NCBI GenBank assembly: GCA_965199685.1
Contig: OZ241323.1
Location: forward strand, 1,674,001 to 1,738,000
DNA length: 64,000 nucleotides
Reading direction: 5' to 3'
Source: SP5GCR1 sp965199685
GTDB lineage: Bacteria; Pseudomonadota; Gammaproteobacteria; Poriferisulfidales; Oxydemutatoraceae
The notes under the pieces are model-generated. The model was not told where the DNA came from and ran no database searches. It saw nothing but the letters and a program-made list of their open reading frames with translations. Both the position numbers and the translations under genes were made by a program. Positions 25,629 to 34,147 of this stretch are shown in pieces (the first letter of the stretch is position 1; each line of letters begins with the position of its first letter).

Positions 25629-26326
25629 ATAACAATACTCCGTTAAATGCTGTGGTACTCCTATCGGGTGGGCTTGACTCGGCAACGGTATTAGCACTCG
25701 CTAAATCCCAAGGTTATCTTTGTCATGCAATTAGTTTTAAGTATGGGCAGCGGCACGCAGTTGAAATTGATGCCGCTCAGAGGATTGCGAATCACCTCAA
25801 AGTAGAAAAACACCTGATATTTCCTCTCTCGCTTGACTCTATAGGGGGCTCCGCTCTAACCGACTCAAAAATTGAAGTACCAGCGACACCTCAGTCTACT
25901 GCCCACAGGGAAGATGTTATTCCCATAACTTATGTACCGGCGAGAAATCTAATTTTTTTATCAATTGCACTAGCATGGGCAGAAACTCTAGATATCCACA
26001 CCATCTTTATAGGAGCAAACGCAATAGACTATTCGGGTTATCCCGATTGTCGCCCGGATTTTATAAATAGTTTTGAAAACATTGCAAAATTAGCTACCCG
26101 AAGCGGCGTACAACAAAATGGATTTCGCATTAATGCCCCTTTGATATCAATGCGTAAATCCGAGATTATAAAATGCGGCACACAACTGGGATTGGACTAT
26201 TCGTTAACTATTTCATGCTATCAAGCAAATGACGAAGGCAAAGCCTGTGGAGTATGCGATGCTTGCCGATTCAGACAACAAGGTTTTAAGGAAGCCGGTA
26301 TCGCCGACCCTACCCGCTATTACTAA
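25625..26326 (+). CDS. queC: 7-cyano-7-deazaguanine synthase
   Basis: QueC converts 7-carboxy-7-deazaguanine to preQ0 using ATP and ammonia. The product begins with VVLLSGGLDSATVL, the PP-loop ATPase motif, and ends with the zinc ligands of CYQANDEGKACGVCDACRFR (first Cys then CGVCDAC). I chose the GTG at 25625, which overlaps the queE TGA, because a GGGGAG ribosome-binding site lies just upstream. An alternative GTG at 25604 would sit within that site. The length of 233 residues matches the family. Confidence 0.94.
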   Translation: MNNNTPLNAVVLLSGGLDSATVLALAKSQGYLCHAISFKYGQRHAVEIDAAQRIANHLKVEKHLIFPLSLDSIGGSALTDSKIEVPATPQSTAHREDVIPITYVPARNLIFLSIALAWAETLDIHTIFIGANAIDYSGYPDCRPDFINSFENIAKLATRSGVQQNGFRINAPLISMRKSEIIKCGTQLGLDYSLTISCYQANDEGKACGVCDACRFRQQGFKEAGIADPTRYY

Positions 26327-26347
26327 AATAACCGTTATATGTAGAAC

Positions 26348-27112
26348 ATGATTATTTCCCACAAACATAAAACGATCTTCATAAAAATAATGAAAAATGC
26401 CGGTTCATCGTTTGAAATGGCATTTGCAAAGTATTGCGGTCCGCACGACATCATCACACCAATTGCAGCCAATAAAACAATGAATAAAAGAAAAAGGGTT
26501 GGATACAACAAAGGACAAAATTACATGGCACCTTATGAGTATAAACTCAAATATCGCAGTATCATATTGATGGATCCTCCCAAGTTTGTTGAACATAGCT
26601 CCGCTGAAAGCATACAACGACTAATTCCCGACCAGGTTTGGAACAGCTACTTAAAAGTAGCTATCATCCGCTGCCCATACGACATGTTAATTTCTTATTA
26701 TTACTGGCTTAAACGCCTCCCTTCAACGAAGGCTGAGAACTTTGAAAACTACGCATTAGAACGCGGGATTAAGTGGCTTATTAAGAATTACCAAAAACTC
26801 CAAATTGACAGAAAATTAGCAACTAATTTTATGATCAGATACGAAAATCTAAACGAAGATATTAAAAAACTTGAAATAAAAATAGGTTGCGACGGTGTAC
26901 TAGAATCCTTTACAAACCTCCATGCAAAAGGTGATTTCCGTCCTAAAACAGAAAACACCTCTGCTCATAAAATATATTTTGAACACCCCAAGGTGAAGAT
27001 AAAACTTGACAAAGCACTTCGTGAAAACTTTGGTCAAGACGAGTTACAAAAATATTTTTCAGCCTACAAATCCGAGTTAGAAGAAGCCATAAAGGATAGA
27101 ACCACTGATTGA
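26348..27112 (+). CDS. Sulfotransferase-like protein, paralogue 1
   Basis: The 254-aa protein has a PAPS-sulfotransferase layout: an early P-loop-like segment FIKIMKNAGSSFE at residues 11-23, and IIRCPYDMLISYYYW further on at the position of the 3'-phosphate-binding arginine and serine. It is clearly related to the gene at 30745 and the fragment at 29069. The start MIISHKHK aligns with the TTG start of the second paralogue. The substrate is unknown. It is AT-rich compared with queC 21 bp upstream. Its last codons and TGA lie inside the downstream repeat (gaaccactgatTGA). Confidence 0.7.
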   Translation: MIISHKHKTIFIKIMKNAGSSFEMAFAKYCGPHDIITPIAANKTMNKRKRVGYNKGQNYMAPYEYKLKYRSIILMDPPKFVEHSSAESIQRLIPDQVWNSYLKVAIIRCPYDMLISYYYWLKRLPSTKAENFENYALERGIKWLIKNYQKLQIDRKLATNFMIRYENLNEDIKKLEIKIGCDGVLESFTNLHAKGDFRPKTENTSAHKIYFEHPKVKIKLDKALRENFGQDELQKYFSAYKSELEEAIKDRTTD

Positions 27113-27190
27113 GCCAGTAGGTCAATCAGTGTAACTTTGTGCAGAACCTTAACGTGGGTGTGTAGGTCGGACAAGCTAAGGCTTGTCCTT
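27098..27190. repeat. IS1182-related hairpin repeat (copy at sulfotransferase 1)
   Basis: The block begins agaaccactgattgagccag and contains the dyad accactgattga/tcaatcagtgt, then the shared phrase tttgtgcagaaccttaacg and the dyad ggacaagc/gcttgtcc. It matches the interior of the copy at 6.5 kb in reverse order. The TIR-like end is missing. It overlaps the last codons of the sulfotransferase. Confidence 0.7.
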
Positions 27191-27521
27191 ATAGGTGCAA
27201 AATGGCAGAGGCACACAGATCCAATACTCTTTATAATGGAATACGTTTAATTTATAGTTCTTTCCTAAAACCGACAACCACCAATTGAGCCTGATATTAC
27301 CCCTAAAAACTTAGCCATGATAAAAATGATATTTCCAATTAAATTAACCAACAACATGAGGTTTCAAAATGAAAGCGGCTAGAAGTAGCAAAGCCAAGAG
27401 ACAGGAAATATGAACGAATGAATAATGCCAGATACATATTGGACTCTTTAGAACCTAATCTTCCCGCTAGAAAAAGTACTTTTTCTAGCGGGAAAATCCC
27501 CAAAAAATCAAGGTAGACAAC
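27191..27521. other. Gene-free stretch with a perfect 34-bp palindrome
   Basis: No supported gene is seen in these 331 bp. At 27461-27494 the two halves ttcccgctagaaaaagt and actttttctagcgggaa form a perfect inverted repeat with no loop, 28 bp before the IS481-like transposase start. It could be a transcription barrier protecting the element, a terminator-like structure, or an element end. Confidence 0.6.
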
Positions 27522-28337
27522 ATGAAATATCAACACCTCGGCTATCGCATTAAAGGATTTTATAAAATAGCCTCTTTTGCTAATAAGTGGGAGGCTATGA
27601 TGGCTACTGATGCTAAACAAAAACTTGAGGCTTTAGAACTCTGGGAAAAACACGGTTTAATTGCGACGCTAGACTTTTATAAGGTGAGCCGTGCGACCCT
27701 ATATCTGTGGAGAAAGCACTTTAATGAGTGCGGCGTGTCGGCTTTGCAGGATGCAAGTAAAGCACCTCACCAGCGTCGCCGTCGTAATTGGTCTACTCAA
27801 ATCACTGACGAGATTAGGCGACTGCGACACAGCTACCCCAATATGGGTGCACCGAAGATTTATTACTTCTTAAAGCCGTGGTGCGATGAACGAGGATTGA
27901 AGTGTCCGAAGCCTCGCACCATCGCACGATTGATTGCCGATGCAGCCGATAAAATGCGCTGCTCACCGCCGACCATCTCTGGCAGAACACGCAAACGCAA
28001 GGCTGCTACACCACGCGCTCGTATCGCCAAAGGTGCTAAAGCCGAATTCCCCGGAGACTGCATGGCTATGGACACCATCCATTATTTCGTTGGTCAAACC
28101 CGCTATTATCTGTTTACTGCGATCGATTACTACAGCCGTTTCGCTATTGCCATTACATGCCGACGCGCCAATAGTAAAAATGCTGCGGCATTTGCCAAGT
28201 TGGTGCATACGGTATTTCCTGGCAACATCTCTCAAGTACTGACCGATAACGGTAGCGAGTTTCAGGGAGACTTTGATGCGTATCTACAACAACACAACAT
28301 TAGGTACTTGACTAGTTTAGGGGCCAAGATTCGGTAA
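27522..28337 (+). pseudogene. IS481-like transposase, truncated at its 3' end
   Basis: The frame encodes a DDE integrase-type transposase: an N-terminal helix-turn-helix (LIATLDFYKVSRATLYLWRK), a linker with YPNMGAPKIYYFLKP, and the catalytic core with the first Asp in CMAMDTIHYF and the second in VLTDNGSEFQGDF. The glutamate-containing C-terminal part is missing: homologous sequence stops near HNIRYL, where the IS1595-family element begins at about 28302, and the last residues are read from that element. It is therefore inactive on its own. The rest of the gene is not found on the far side of the insertion. Confidence 0.85.
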
Positions 28338-29054
28338 AATAGCTAGTAATGACAACGAAAAATAGACATTTTAGAAGAGCACATATTTCAAACAGGAAAA
28401 TCAGGGTTGTGTGAGGTATTTTGTCCTTGATCTGAGTGCGACCCAAATCGCCCAAGCAGCGGAGGTGAATAGGAATACAGTGAACAGATATGTCAATATA
28501 ATCCGAGAAAAAATTGCACAGTGCTGCGAACAGACAAGTATATTCTCTGGTGAGGTAGAGTTAGATGAGTCCTACTTCAGTGGTAGCAAAAAAGGAGATA
28601 AAAGAGGTAGAGGCGTGCAGAACAAAGTACCGGTGTTTGGCATATTGAAAAGAGATGGGAAGGTCTATACACAGGTGATACGCAATGTATCAAAGAGCGA
28701 AATACGCCCTATTATCAAGCGTTTAGTAGGACATCAGAGTACTATCTACACGGATAAATGGAAAGCTTATGACGGGTTGGTGTTGAACGGATACAAACAC
28801 TATCGCATCAATCATTCAAAGACAACGGGCAGTGGTACTAGACATATCAATGGCATCGAAAACTTCTGGGGCTGGGCAAAAAGGAGACTAACAAAGTTCT
28901 GTGGAGTATCTAGAAAACATTTCCATCTTCACCTAAAAGAATGTGAATGGCGGTTCAATCATAGGCACTTTTCGGTCTCCCAAAAGTGTGATATGCTGAT
29001 GAATATGGTAAGGGATATTTGAGTGAGATTTTATCCCTAAACTAGTCAAGTACC
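28303..29054 (+). mobile_element. IS1595-family (ISXO2-like) insertion sequence
   Basis: The element is bounded by perfect 20-bp inverted repeats, GGTACTTGACTAGTTTAGGG at 28303-28322 and its complement at 29035-29054, giving 752 bp. It contains one transposase gene. The 8 bases outside the ends do not match (ending acatta on the left, starting ttgtct on the right), so no target duplication is seen. Together with the missing ends of both flanking genes this suggests deletion after insertion. Confidence 0.88.
28349..29022 (+). pseudogene. ISXO2-type transposase with a frameshift near its start
   Basis: The catalytic part (28411-29022) has the ISXO2 DDE domain: VELDESYFSG, IYTDKWKAYDG, and HINGIENFWGWAKRRL. 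The natural start appears to be ATG 28349, which encodes TTKNRHFRRAHISNRKIRVV and then meets TGA at 28412. Shifting one frame at about 28409 continues directly as VRYFVLDLSATQIAQ, which matches the family. So a single-base change separates the N-terminal segment from the rest. It may be a disabling mutation or, less likely, a frameshift used by the element. Confidence 0.75.
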
Positions 29055-29068
29055 TTGTCTAATATGTC

Positions 29069-29380
29069 ATGGCATCGTACACTGGTTTATTAGAAACCTT
29101 TCAAAATATAAAAGATAAATCTGATTCCCGACCATCAGGAAAGGATATTTATACAGTCTACTCTAAAAATCCCTTAGCAAAGAAAATAGTAGACATGAAA
29201 TGTCAAAACTCCACAGGAAATGAACTGTTTGCAAGGTATTATCCGATATATAAACGAAGGCTAAATGAAAAAATTACTCACCCTGAGCCAAGATATGCTT
29301 CGTTCTTGGACGATTTGATATACGAATATTCCTATTTTAATAAGTGCCTCAAGAAACCAAAAAATAGAATCTCCGATTGA
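29069..29380 (+). pseudogene. 3' fragment of a third sulfotransferase-like gene
   Basis: From about 29083 the sequence is nearly identical to the second half of the gene at 30745 (GLLETFQNIKDKS, then GKDIYTVYS, then ARYYPIYKRRLNEK). It therefore represents about the last 95 residues of a paralogue. The N-terminal half with both PAPS motifs is absent; upstream lies the IS1595 element. The ATG at 29069 is likely accidental. The end of the frame is again inside a repeat (ctccgatTGA). Confidence 0.8.
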
Positions 29381-29444
29381 CCTACTGGCTCAATCGGCGG
29401 CTCTATTCTGCCCCTACAATTCTATGAAATTTTTTCAACAGCCC
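29359..29444. repeat. IS1182-related hairpin repeat (copy at the sulfotransferase fragment)
   Basis: The block runs from aaaaatagaatctccgattg through the dyad gattgacctactggctcaatc to aattttttcaacagccc, which is a TIR-like right end. It is a short form lacking several interior modules. It supplies the TGA of the sulfotransferase fragment and lies 61 bp upstream of the sulfur transporter gene. Confidence 0.7.
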
Positions 29445-29505
29445 GAGATTAATCAGATTACAATATGCTGGTATAATTAGCCTCTTACACAAATATATCA
29501 ATTAG

Positions 29506-30726
29506 ATGGACTTAGTACAACAAACTCTATTGTGGGCATTCCTAATCGCATTACTCGTAGGTGCGGTTGCGAGCAAAACCAACTTCTGTACGATGGGAGC
29601 AGTTTCCGACTGCATCAACACCGGCGACACCGGACGAATGCGGGCATGGGTGTTCGCTATCGGCACAGCAATCGCTATCGTCGCATTACTAGAGATATGG
29701 GCACAAGTAGATTTATCGCTTGTAGAAGACGGTAAAACCGGCAAACCACCCTACACAACTCCACAATTTGTATGGTTACGCTATATACTCGGTGGATTAC
29801 TATTCGGTATTGGCATGACACTAGGTTCGGGGTGTGGCAACAAAACTTTAGTACGCATAGGTGGCGGCAACCTTAAATCTATATTTGTCTTTTTGATTAT
29901 GGGCGTAGGTGCCTATTTGATGATCTATACTGATTTCGGTTTTTATGTATTTCTGCAATGGATGCCGGTGATAGATTTCAATGATTACGGTATACCGAGT
30001 CAAGGTATTAGTGCAATACTATTACACGGACTGCCTCTGGGCATCGAGAATACTGCCAACGGCAACCTTATAATCGCATTGATTATCGCTATCGCACTCT
30101 TTATATGGTGCTTTAAGTCCACTGATTTCTCTAAAAATACCGATAACATCACCGGCGGCACAATTATTGGCGGTGCGGTTGCACTTGCATGGTATGTCAC
30201 CGCAGGACCGCATGGTCAAGAATTACTAGAAGAAGTAGAATTTCTAGATCAAATACCTTATGATGTGGGTGCTCAATCGCTTACTTTCGTAAAACCAAGC
30301 GGACACTTTTACTATTGGATACGAGAAGGATTTTCATTTCAATATCTCTCCTTTGCACTGATAGCGGCATCAGGGATTATCGTAGGTTCCTTTGTGTATG
30401 CAATATTTACCAAGAGCTTTCGTATTGAATGGTTTGCCAACATCAAAGACTTTACAAACCATTTGTTAGGCGGTTTGCTGATGGGCATCGGCGGGGTACT
30501 ATCCTTGGGCTGTACTTTCGGACAGGCAATTAGCGGTGCATCTACACTCGCGCTGGGTGCTTTGCTTACCTTCACCTTTATTGTCCTGGGCGCGGCGACA
30601 ACAATGAAAGTCAGCTACTACAAACTCCTATACGGAGACGATGCCAGCTTTCCCAAAGCTTTGTTGGCAGCCCTGGCGGATCTCAAACTAATCCCCAATA
30701 ATTGGCGTCAATTAGAATCAATTTGA
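29506..30726 (+). CDS. YeeE/YedE-family sulfur compound transporter (TsuA-like)
   Basis: The 406-aa integral membrane protein has about ten hydrophobic helices and the paired cysteine motifs of the YeeE/YedE family: Cys28 in KTNFCTMGA, Cys110 in GSGCGNKTLVR, and a later LGCTFGQAISG. In characterised members such cysteines relay thiosulfate across the inner membrane. The two halves show related motifs, as expected from an internal duplication. It lies between sulfotransferase-type genes, which raises a possible link between sulfur import and sulfation, but no pathway gene for PAPS is present here. Confidence 0.88.
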   Translation: MDLVQQTLLWAFLIALLVGAVASKTNFCTMGAVSDCINTGDTGRMRAWVFAIGTAIAIVALLEIWAQVDLSLVEDGKTGKPPYTTPQFVWLRYILGGLLFGIGMTLGSGCGNKTLVRIGGGNLKSIFVFLIMGVGAYLMIYTDFGFYVFLQWMPVIDFNDYGIPSQGISAILLHGLPLGIENTANGNLIIALIIAIALFIWCFKSTDFSKNTDNITGGTIIGGAVALAWYVTAGPHGQELLEEVEFLDQIPYDVGAQSLTFVKPSGHFYYWIREGFSFQYLSFALIAASGIIVGSFVYAIFTKSFRIEWFANIKDFTNHLLGGLLMGIGGVLSLGCTFGQAISGASTLALGALLTFTFIVLGAATTMKVSYYKLLYGDDASFPKALLAALADLKLIPNNWRQLESI

Positions 30727-30744
30727 GGTCAACAGGGCAAGCCG

Positions 30745-31524
30745 TTGATTATCTCTCATAAATTAAAAGTTATATTTATAAAAACTAGTAAAACTGCCGG
30801 TTCATCTTTTGAGCTTGCACTCTCAAAATATTGTGGTCCGGATGATGTCTATACTCCAATAGGCACAGCTTCAGACATCAGAAAATCTTGGAATATCCCT
30901 CAGTCTCAAAATACAAAAAAGACAACGTATGAACATCACACTTCTGCATCTAAAATAAAAAAAACCGTACCCAAAAATATATGGAATAACTACTTAAAAG
31001 TATCTATTATCCGTTGTCCTTACGATACTCTGATTTCCTCATACTACTGGAACAAACCTCGAGAAAGCTTTAGCTTATTTATAGCAAATTTATTAGCACC
31101 CCAAAGACATCTTTGGGGTTATAAAGTGATATGTATTGACAACCGTTTAGTCACTGATTTTTTAATTAGATATGAGCACCTAGACAAGGATATTAAAAAA
31201 CTGGAAACAAAAATAGGTTGTCCCGGTTTATTAGAAACCTTTCAAAATATAAAAGATAAATCTAATTACCGACCGCCGGGAAAGGATATTTATACAGTCT
31301 ATTCTCAGAATCCTATAGCAAGGGCAATGATAGATAAAGTATATGGAAGTATGATGGACAATGAGTTAGTAGCAAAGTATTATCCTACATACAAGGAAAG
31401 ACTAGATCAGAAAGTTTCTGAACCGGGATATTTCTCGGTATTTATGGCTAATGAGCTATTGAAACACTTCAGCCTAAAGAAGTCCTTAAAGGAAAAGTCC
31501 AAGAAGAACCGCCGTTTGAACTAG
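30745..31524 (+). CDS. Sulfotransferase-like protein, paralogue 2
   Basis: The 259-aa product starts at TTG 30745, which aligns with the ATG of paralogue 1 (IISHKLKVIFIK against IISHKHKTIFIK). The P-loop-like FIKTSKTAGSSFE and the later IIRCPYDTLISSYYW agree with a PAPS-dependent fold. Compared with paralogue 1 the middle is shorter and the C terminus differs, while the last third is nearly identical to the fragment at 29083. It is 18 bp after the YeeE/YedE gene and could share its transcript. The last residues (NRRLN) and stop are encoded in the downstream repeat. Substrate unknown. Confidence 0.7.
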   Translation: MIISHKLKVIFIKTSKTAGSSFELALSKYCGPDDVYTPIGTASDIRKSWNIPQSQNTKKTTYEHHTSASKIKKTVPKNIWNNYLKVSIIRCPYDTLISSYYWNKPRESFSLFIANLLAPQRHLWGYKVICIDNRLVTDFLIRYEHLDKDIKKLETKIGCPGLLETFQNIKDKSNYRPPGKDIYTVYSQNPIARAMIDKVYGSMMDNELVAKYYPTYKERLDQKVSEPGYFSVFMANELLKHFSLKKSLKEKSKKNRRLN

Positions 31525-31845
31525 TAGGTTAATCGGCGTAACTTTGTGCTAAATCTGAATAATGTGGTCGTTAGAAACAGTACGTATGGGACTGTTAAAA
31601 AAGTACCGCTACTGCATAAACCGAACCGCTTGCGCCATTGAATTTATAATAACCACCTGTAGGGGCAGACTCGCATGTCCGCCCTAAAGTACCGTTCTGC
31701 ACTACTGCAACCGCTTGCGCCATTTGGTTTTGGTTTCCATAGACCAAATGAATGAATGGATTGTTTTTGCAGACGCAACGCGTTTCGGGAGGGCATGTTA
31801 GCCCTCCCCTACGGTGCATAAAATACTTTTGCAACAGCCTCCCAC
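31506..31845. repeat. Composite IS1182-related repeat between sulfotransferase 2 and zapD
   Basis: The 329 bp between the two genes consist of repeat modules: aaccgccgtttgaactagtag with its dyad partner, tcggcgtaactttgtgc, then gggactgttaaaaaagta at about 31588, a gtaggggcagac/gtccgcccta dyad, two copies of aaccgcttgcgccatt, the phrase aatggattgtttttgcagac, an intact hairpin gggagggc-atgtta-gccctccc at 31787-31808, and a right end resembling cttttgcaacagcc. No gene is seen. The intact hairpin is an unoccupied version of the IS1182 target. Confidence 0.75.
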
Positions 31846-31853
31846 GATACGAA

Positions 31854-32645
31854 CTACAAATTAGCAAATGCCATTTCAAAGTCTATACGAGTTTTAACTT
31901 GCTGGGGTTGCTCCTTAAAATCAGAGGTGGTGAAGAAATAGACGATCAAACGCGAAGGACTGGCAGATAATCTAGGAAAAATGTCCCTATTTACCGAAAT
32001 CCTTATCATTTGGTAGGTTTTAGGGGGCGAAAAATCTTCCATATAATAGCCGGTCTCAGATTGATACACTTTGAATTCTTCGCTATCGCGAGTCATTGAC
32101 AAGATATTTTTTATACCTTTGTAGAGCTCCTTAAAAGGCACATACCATTCGTTCAAGGCTGCCTGCTGATGGTCGCGAGGCAGTGTAGCCCAAGTCGCAA
32201 ACATGGGTAAGTGAAAACTTGCCAACCCACCGATAATGTTGACATGCGATTTGGTAGTACTCAATAGATAATGGTTGTGGTACATTGAGATAGGAATAGA
32301 CAACTCCTCTATTTTTTCCAATACCTGTTTTTTCTCCTCTATTTTTTCCCTCAAGAAAATTTTATCAACCTGAGGTTGATCCTCTAGTTCTTGCAACTGC
32401 TGATACTGCCAGATTAGGTGCTGCATTATCTCGCTACGCATATCGTTGTTTGTATTAATTTCGATCAAACTATGCAATAAACGCAAAATATCTATCACCG
32501 AATAATCCTGATTAGCCGAGAGTCTCGCTTCTATTTCGTTGATCAGATACTCATAGCGTAGAAAATGCCTCATCCTACTGTTGAGTGGAATCTCATAAAT
32601 CGTAGTTGCTTTATGCTCTTGTTTCGAGTCCTCTATTTTGTCCAT
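31854..32645 (-). CDS. zapD: Cell division protein ZapD
   Basis: ZapD cross-links FtsZ filaments and stabilises the Z ring. The 263-aa sequence matches the family along its length: YEIPLNSRMRHFLRYEYLI at the start, an alpha-helical half, GGLASFHLPMFATWATLP at the start of the beta-rich half, and the YQMIRISVNRDIFPRLSAS segment. It overlaps coaE by 13 bp at its start, giving coaE-zapD after pilD, a common gammaproteobacterial order. Confidence 0.93.
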   Translation of the reverse strand: MDKIEDSKQEHKATTIYEIPLNSRMRHFLRYEYLINEIEARLSANQDYSVIDILRLLHSLIEINTNNDMRSEIMQHLIWQYQQLQELEDQPQVDKIFLREKIEEKKQVLEKIEELSIPISMYHNHYLLSTTKSHVNIIGGLASFHLPMFATWATLPRDHQQAALNEWYVPFKELYKGIKNILSMTRDSEEFKVYQSETGYYMEDFSPPKTYQMIRISVNRDIFPRLSASPSRLIVYFFTTSDFKEQPQQVKTRIDFEMAFANL

Positions 32646-33214
32646 TCCTTATGTAACCTATGCACTTGTTGTTTTAGGTGATTTATATCTAAACTATTAT
32701 CAATCACTTGGTTTGAAACTTCTAGTCTTTGCTCGCGAGTAGCTTGAACACTAACGATTTGGGTTGCTTCTGCAACACTTAAACCATCACGAAGAACGAT
32801 TCTTTCAATTTGAGTTTGCTGCAGGCAATCGACTACAACAACAAAATCCACTAAATCCATCATCTGAGCCTCCAGCAACAATGGCATAACAACCACGCAA
32901 TAAGGTGCTTCTATATCATCAATGCGCCGCTTTAATTGTATACGGATGTTTGGATGCAAAATGTTATTGAGCTGTATTCTAGCCTCTTTATCTGAAAATA
33001 TAATTTGCCGTAACATCGCCCTATCAAGTTGATTATTCTTGACTATCTCGTCACCAAAGACAGCTACGATTTGTTGTAACTGAGGACTCCCGGGGAGCAC
33101 AAGTTCTCTAGCGATAACATCGGCATCTATGATCGGTGTACCAAGATCTGCAAAGAGTTCGGCTACGGTACTTTTACCGCTACCCGCGCCACCGTACAAA
33201 GCCACTTTCAACAT
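32633..33214 (-). CDS. coaE: Dephospho-CoA kinase
   Basis: CoaE phosphorylates dephospho-CoA in the last step of coenzyme A synthesis. The 193-aa protein has the P-loop GGAGSGKST at residues 8-16, then LGTPIIDADVIAREL with the conserved Asp-Ala-Asp, and VVMPLLLEAQMMDLVDFVVVVD (family LLFE position occupied by LLLE). Two catalytic-domain arginines follow. It is 10 bp after pilD. Confidence 0.94.
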   Translation of the reverse strand: MLKVALYGGAGSGKSTVAELFADLGTPIIDADVIARELVLPGSPQLQQIVAVFGDEIVKNNQLDRAMLRQIIFSDKEARIQLNNILHPNIRIQLKRRIDDIEAPYCVVVMPLLLEAQMMDLVDFVVVVDCLQQTQIERIVLRDGLSVAEATQIVSVQATREQRLEVSNQVIDNSLDINHLKQQVHRLHKEWTK

Positions 33215-33224
33215 TTATAAGCCA

Positions 33225-34097
33225 TTACATTGGAGGAATAATCTCAAAGGGCATTTTGAGTTGCGAATAAAATAAGAAAGATAATATGCCTGAGAAAGCT
33301 AAATAAGGACCGAACGGAATCGCATCCGAGAGCGCATAGCTCTGTCTCATACGCACCACACCATAAAAAATTAAACCGCTTAACGATGCAATCAAGACCA
33401 AAGCAGGGAGTACTTCCCAACCTAACCAAGCACCAATGGCGGCTAATAATTTCATATCACCCTGCCCCAATCCATGCCGGCCCCGAACCAGCTTAAATAA
33501 TTGATTTAACAAGAAAAAAGATGTATACCCCAATACTGCACCTAAAATTGCTTGCTCTGCCTCTACGATGGTATCAAAGCAATTTAATAATAGTCCTGCC
33601 CATATTAAAGGGATGGTAATCTCATCTACTAGATAACCTTCTTTTTGATCGATGCAAGCCAATGCAATCAAACTTGAAGCGAAAAATACACCGACGATGC
33701 TCATATACGAAACACCATAGATAGAAAAAACCAGTAACCAAATAATCATCGTCAATAACTCTATAACCGGATAGCGCGTACTAATGGGTTTATGGCAGTA
33801 AGCACAAGACCCTCTCAACAATATAAAACTGATTATCGGAATTTTATGCCGCCATAATATTGGTGTTTTACAGTGGATACAGTGAGAACCCGGATAGAAC
33901 AAAGAAAAACTCAGTGGCACTTGCTCATACTCCGCCTCAGTAAGCAATGCGTGTGCATCATTCTGCCATCGCTGTCTTAAAATCAAAGGCAATCTATAAA
34001 TAACCACATTCAAAAAGCTGCCTGCAATCAAACCCAAAACAGCGACCGAAATCCACCATGCAAGGTCAGGAACAAAGCCTACTTTATACATTTGCAA
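33225..34097 (-). CDS. pilD: Type IV prepilin peptidase/N-methyltransferase
   Basis: PilD removes the leader of type IV prepilins and methylates the new N terminus in the inner membrane. The 290-aa protein has the N-terminal cytoplasmic domain with two CxxC pairs (CIHC and CAYC) that bind zinc, and a multi-helix domain with the catalytic aspartates in LACIDQKEGYLVDE and GLGQGDMKLLAAIG. Its substrate PilA is encoded two genes upstream. Confidence 0.94.
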   Translation of the reverse strand: MQMYKVGFVPDLAWWISVAVLGLIAGSFLNVVIYRLPLILRQRWQNDAHALLTEAEYEQVPLSFSLFYPGSHCIHCKTPILWRHKIPIISFILLRGSCAYCHKPISTRYPVIELLTMIIWLLVFSIYGVSYMSIVGVFFASSLIALACIDQKEGYLVDEITIPLIWAGLLLNCFDTIVEAEQAILGAVLGYTSFFLLNQLFKLVRGRHGLGQGDMKLLAAIGAWLGWEVLPALVLIASLSGLIFYGVVRMRQSYALSDAIPFGPYLAFSGILSFLFYSQLKMPFEIIPPM

Positions 34098-34147
34098 GAA
34101 ACCGAAACTTCATCCAGCCATTATACATAGAACAGCCTGATATGCTT

